A DNA stretch of 64,000 nt from Symsagittifera roscoffensis. Lineage: Eukaryota > Xenacoelomorpha > Acoela > Convolutidae. The position numbers were made by a program, and so were the translations under genes. The stretch spans positions 46,270,276 to 46,334,275 of the forward strand of contig NC_087069.1 of NCBI RefSeq assembly GCF_963678635.1, given 5' to 3'. Numbering within the stretch: the first letter of the stretch is position 1; each line of letters begins with the position of its first letter. Positions 61,701 to 64,000 of this stretch are shown one piece after another. The notes below the pieces were generated by a model. That model did no database searches. It saw only the letters and a program-made list of their open reading frames with translations, and was not told where the DNA came from.

Positions 61701-63998
61701 TTCCATGAATCTGGACCACTCCCCGGACTCTTGATCTAGTCCCAGGTGTTCAACTTCTTCTCTGAATGTTACTTTCTTATCCCTGACTTTTGTCTGCTCC
61801 AGAATTTTTTCGGGGATTTTTTCAACTAGTGATCGCACAACTTCCTTGCTATTAGTGATGCTTCCTTTTGAGACGTCAGTATTGTTCACTGTTTCTTCTC
61901 TCCGAAGTATGGTTAGTTCCGGTGCCTCCTGACCTTTCCCTTGGATCACGGGCTTGTCATCTGATAGTTTCTCAAGCAACCTCATTAAGTCTTCATCTAT
62001 TCGGACCGTTCCCTCCTCTACCTGGATGAGATCATAACCTTTTGCCTTGAGTGTTTCCCTCACGATCTTGGACTTGAGCATTATTCCTATCGGAATCCCT
62101 CTGCTTTTCTTCAAGATGGTCTTTTCAAGAGGCTCTTTCGGCAATTCGGGATGATCTTCAATCGGTTTGCCTGATTTGTCCAGCCATCTCGTGAGTGGAA
62201 GACTGTCGTACGTTTCTTTGTCCATAAAGGAGAAGCCGTCTTTGATCTCAGGTCTGTCCGCCTCTCTTTGTTCTTGCCTCTCGTAGAACTCCGTCTTCTT
62301 ACTCAAGCTGTCAGCATTTTGATGTTTATCTCGTGTTCTGTGCTCAATTATCATGTTGTATCCATCCAAGCGAACTATCCACCTCCCAATATAGCTCTGG
62401 TCCATTGAGTACGTTTTCAGCCAGCTTAGTGCTCGGTTGTCGACTCGCAGCTTGAAGGGCTCACTGCCTAAGTATGCTCTGTATTTTTCGACAAAGGTGA
62501 CCACCGCGAACATCTCTGCCTTCGGTGCTCCGTACTTCATTTCTGTGTCACTTAGGACCTTGCTCCCGTATGCTATTGGTCTCAAGACTGTCTTCCCATT
62601 CCATTCTTGTTCTTGATGGAGAATCCCAGAAATAGCGACTACTGACGCATCCGTGTCTAGCACGTACATCCCCTTCTCAGTCGGCATACCCAGTACTGGT
62701 GCCTCACACAGCTCTTTCTTTATTCTCTGGAATGACTCTTCTGCCGCGTTGTTCCACGTGAACTTCTTGCCCTTATGTCTCATTAATTGTTGCATCGGGT
62801 ATACCTTGTCCGCATAGCCCTTGATGAATTCTCTATAATAGTTGGCGAAACCCAGGAAGCTCATCAGCTGGTGCTCCGTCTTCGGTGATTTCCAGGTTAG
62901 GACTGCTTCCACGGCGTCTGGATCAGGTCTGATACCGTGTTTATCTACCATCCTGCCCAAGTATTTAATCGAGTCCTTGAGTATCTCGCACTTTGATGGT
63001 TTACACTTCAGCCCCGATCTTTTCATGCACGCGAACACCTCGTCAAGCCTCTCGATGTGGTCTTCTAGTGTTGGCGTTGCTATTACCACGTCGTCCACGT
63101 AGCACATTACCAGGTTGCCGTACTTCTTCGTCACGCCTATCAACGCGTGTGCCATCAGCCGCTGAAACGTGGCTGTTGCATTGCATAGTCCAAACGGCAT
63201 CCGTTTCCATTGAAACAGACCCAACTCGCAGGCGAACCCTGTCTTGTCCCTGTCTTGCTTCCTTAATGGTACCTGCCAAAAGGCCGAGCCTAAATCAAGA
63301 GTCGTAAAAAATTTCGCATCACCTAACTTCGAGAGGCTCTCATCAATTCTAGGTATGGGATAGGCATCCTTCACCGTGACGGAGTTCAGGTATCGAAAGT
63401 CACAACAAAACCTTAACTGGTCGCCTTTCTTTTTGGCCATCACTACTCCACACGCCCACGGTGACTTGGATGGTTCTATCATGTCATACTCTAGTAACGT
63501 TTCGATTTCTTTTCTACACGCGTCCGATTTGTGTGGGGTCATGCGCCTCGCCCCCTCCCTGTGTGGTACCGCGTTTTCCTCAAGTTCTATTTCATGTTCA
63601 ACAAAATTACAACACCCGATATCCGCCTTATGCCTTGAAAAAACCTCCTCGTTCCGCTCTAGTACGTCCTTGATAGCTTCGAGCTGTTCATCTTTCAGTT
63701 TGCCCCTTAAATGTTCAACCTCCGGCAGAACCGGTTTATCAGTTTGCATTTCATCTGGTGTGGGTCGCTCTGGAAAGTTCGAACAGCTCGAGAGCCCATC
63801 GTCCGTTTCTGACTTAAGTGATTTGATAAGACCTGAAGAATCTTTTATTCTCTGCAATCGTCTCAAGATACAAATTTTGTCCCTGTGGTTGGGACAATCA
63901 ACAACTTCATTTTGTTTTGAGTTTTCAATTGTTTCATATCGAGTTTTAACCGGTAAAGCATATCCCAGCTTCCTCCCTCTCTGTATCGTGATCGGTAT
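58719..63998 (-). CDS. pol: Pol (RT, RNase H, integrase, macro domain), N-terminus beyond window
   Basis: At least 1759 codons, open to the right edge, so the start, gag and protease lie outside. RT: TTLDLGSAFW and YVDD (near 63095). RNase H: LDTDASVV and RPIAYGSK. The linker carries three CCGGGGAG motifs in which S-G-E is encoded. Integrase: HDQMGH/CLAC zinc site, QIDHQK first Asp, FQSDNGKAF second Asp (near 60655), NGLVERQN Glu, so all three catalytic residues are intact, unlike element 3. SH3-like KKWRGPF tail, acidic linker, the hairpin block at 59344-59361, then the macro-like domain (ITADMSFK, ADFKREY, GLGG, PGKYLCFLVTR, LTRLRDFM). The stop is at 58719-58721. No internal stops. Probably encodes functional enzymes. 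Confidence 0.92.
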   Translation of the reverse strand: MPITIQRGRKLGYALPVKTRYETIENSKQNEVVDCPNHRDKICILRRLQRIKDSSGLIKSLKSETDDGLSSCSNFPERPTPDEMQTDKPVLPEVEHLRGKLKDEQLEAIKDVLERNEEVFSRHKADIGCCNFVEHEIELEENAVPHREGARRMTPHKSDACRKEIETLLEYDMIEPSKSPWACGVVMAKKKGDQLRFCCDFRYLNSVTVKDAYPIPRIDESLSKLGDAKFFTTLDLGSAFWQVPLRKQDRDKTGFACELGLFQWKRMPFGLCNATATFQRLMAHALIGVTKKYGNLVMCYVDDVVIATPTLEDHIERLDEVFACMKRSGLKCKPSKCEILKDSIKYLGRMVDKHGIRPDPDAVEAVLTWKSPKTEHQLMSFLGFANYYREFIKGYADKVYPMQQLMRHKGKKFTWNNAAEESFQRIKKELCEAPVLGMPTEKGMYVLDTDASVVAISGILHQEQEWNGKTVLRPIAYGSKVLSDTEMKYGAPKAEMFAVVTFVEKYRAYLGSEPFKLRVDNRALSWLKTYSMDQSYIGRWIVRLDGYNMIIEHRTRDKHQNADSLSKKTEFYERQEQREADRPEIKDGFSFMDKETYDSLPLTRWLDKSGKPIEDHPELPKEPLEKTILKKSRGIPIGIMLKSKIVRETLKAKGYDLIQVEEGTVRIDEDLMRLLEKLSDDKPVIQGKGQEAPELTILRREETVNNTDVSKGSITNSKEVVRSLVEKIPEKILEQTKVRDKKVTFREEVEHLGLDQESGEWSRFMEEDETGEGKLSGEREEWDEDSDESSEDQDSLCMILAEEKIRQHDRELQTDPSSGTYNLEIQEVRGGEELEKIAVSRKPLRELSCNSNVRTNLVPEDDMKIVKRMICVKLSDDIHNPGEMNGQIMALKEHVKARYRLSDLIRAQKNDKMTSNLSKWIHSGVKEKGELEEDSYKILSQFYKEKRDLLYHTAEGVVACKRRDEEKILHKHNLIILPQLYQTEVLFRSHDQMGHQGIDKVQQRILHRFDWPGMRKACERWVNACLACLQVKDPRKMKFPLKSVESSEFNEVVQIDHQKICMTESGYNQILVIIDHFTKLAEAVPCQTASAEETCDHLITHWISRYGCPMTFQSDNGKAFVGDLTKELMKRSHIAQAHSTTYHPQTNGLVERQNRTLVDMLRVYCSRYMTEWDKYLPQVVGAYNSTQHSTTGISPFMMLTGRERAMPITFFYPEYEGKRTSPQAYVKEAIKRQQELNELCRRNTAQAQMRQRKKYDEKILGAKPYEVGQYVWVFQNVIPPKGTKKLLKKWRGPFMITEVHQQGRFYRLSTGRAAHYENLKPHVPSPEDWCLPKDMEGLEYLVVEPACEVNEKGTREKNDGNENLSLDDNEKIEVESDAGSFVEEDWNDPEQNEVPKWMEPDRPTPPETRTGNRKRTGMRYNRYGDDFLIDKIQPDKLGDELLSAGELEAEEEWQVIDDGGHYPQDDYSTPELETDLEQSEIERRENTNLRILEWMRDVKDESREGQSIQQIDVSAANYMKTEDPLFGWTATDRPLDIPKDNSDPTTSTGTSINIFVRGVGVGLTHTENLMIKKLKEVRETSGLELEEEEPEPTIGRNFKTKFEIPNEYSENIMITDSDFILSNRTSAICITADMSFKSRLEADFKREYQNVEFLFRQRPGLGGMAALPPSVAQVPGKYLCFLVTRVNDRNTIDSEHVILALTRLRDFMIERGIVEVSMPVYDPNRGKLSSRELYAILHVVFAETEIMVHLHKKYYLSIA

Positions 63999-64000
63999 AT

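Larger units (their letters stand above)
48128..64000 (-). mobile_element. Element 4: reverse-strand element with the fullest gene set, cut by right edge
   Basis: On the minus strand: pol (partial), splice acceptor, ORF A, B, C, D, purine tract, LTR. It is the only copy here with all four post-pol units. Pol is open to the window edge; A and B/C carry single stops and there is a frame change between A and B. Its 5' LTR, leader and gag lie beyond 64000. Confidence 0.8.

Noticed and set aside
49475-63998. Bacterial-style operon
   Set aside because: Tight spacing of A-D looks operon-like, but there are no ribosome-binding sites, the units end at a purine tract and LTR, and an animal-type splice acceptor precedes them.

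Overview
The window is eukaryotic, almost certainly animal, repeat DNA. I see no host gene, rRNA or convincing tRNA gene. Every long reading frame belongs to one family of very large Ty3/Gypsy-type LTR retroelements. The animal assignment rests on the LTR/primer-site organisation, AATAAA signals, candidate polypyrimidine-AG splice acceptors, and an embedded 3' fragment of a CR1/jockey-like LINE reverse transcriptase. The species cannot be named from sequence alone.

Layout. 1-7310: tail of a forward element (decayed SGNH-hydrolase ORF, remnant of a large unknown ORF) and a 2.49 kb LTR-plus-LINE unit present twice in tandem. 7311-8582: mosaic LTR. 8595-11712: primer site and a 3 kb structured leader. 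11713-14276: ORF1 and gag. 14277-20096: badly decayed pol. 20481-27937: the decayed SGNH ORF and the tandem LTR units again. The first 14,272 bases reappear at 20628-34899 with no difference that I noticed (20,627-base period). The second copy then continues into an intact pol instead of the decayed one. 28325-47619: the youngest element, with a 2869-residue Gag-Pol (33212-41821), a truncated ORF A (42254-42826), a large ORF D (42838-45984) and a 3' LTR. 47620-48127: older LTR scraps. 48128-64000: a tail-to-tail reverse-strand element, cut by the right edge inside pol, which carries the fullest gene set.

How the genes fit together. Gag (two CCHC knuckles), retropepsin, reverse transcriptase, RNase H and integrase form a standard Gypsy order. 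Two things are not standard. First, Pol continues past integrase into a domain that I read as a Poa1p/TARG1-like macro (ADP-ribose-binding) domain; it is present in all three pol copies. Second, a block of up to four more coding units follows pol: A (coiled coil plus SGNH/GDSL hydrolase), B (a second SGNH-like module), C (unrecognised) and D (about 1050-1100 residues, unrecognised, conserved Cys clusters). A candidate 3' splice site precedes ORF A in all three elements, so the block may be made from a spliced RNA as env is in retroviruses; this is inference.

The non-coding parts are also unusual. The leader holds five 67-nt cassettes closed by ACCCTCC/GGAGGGT, a cluster of ACCCTCC heptamers and a duplicated RNA fold with compensatory changes. 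A TTGTCCGGGGAG motif recurs in the LTR and in two different reading frames of pol. The reverse element is enriched in CTTGAG on its sense strand.
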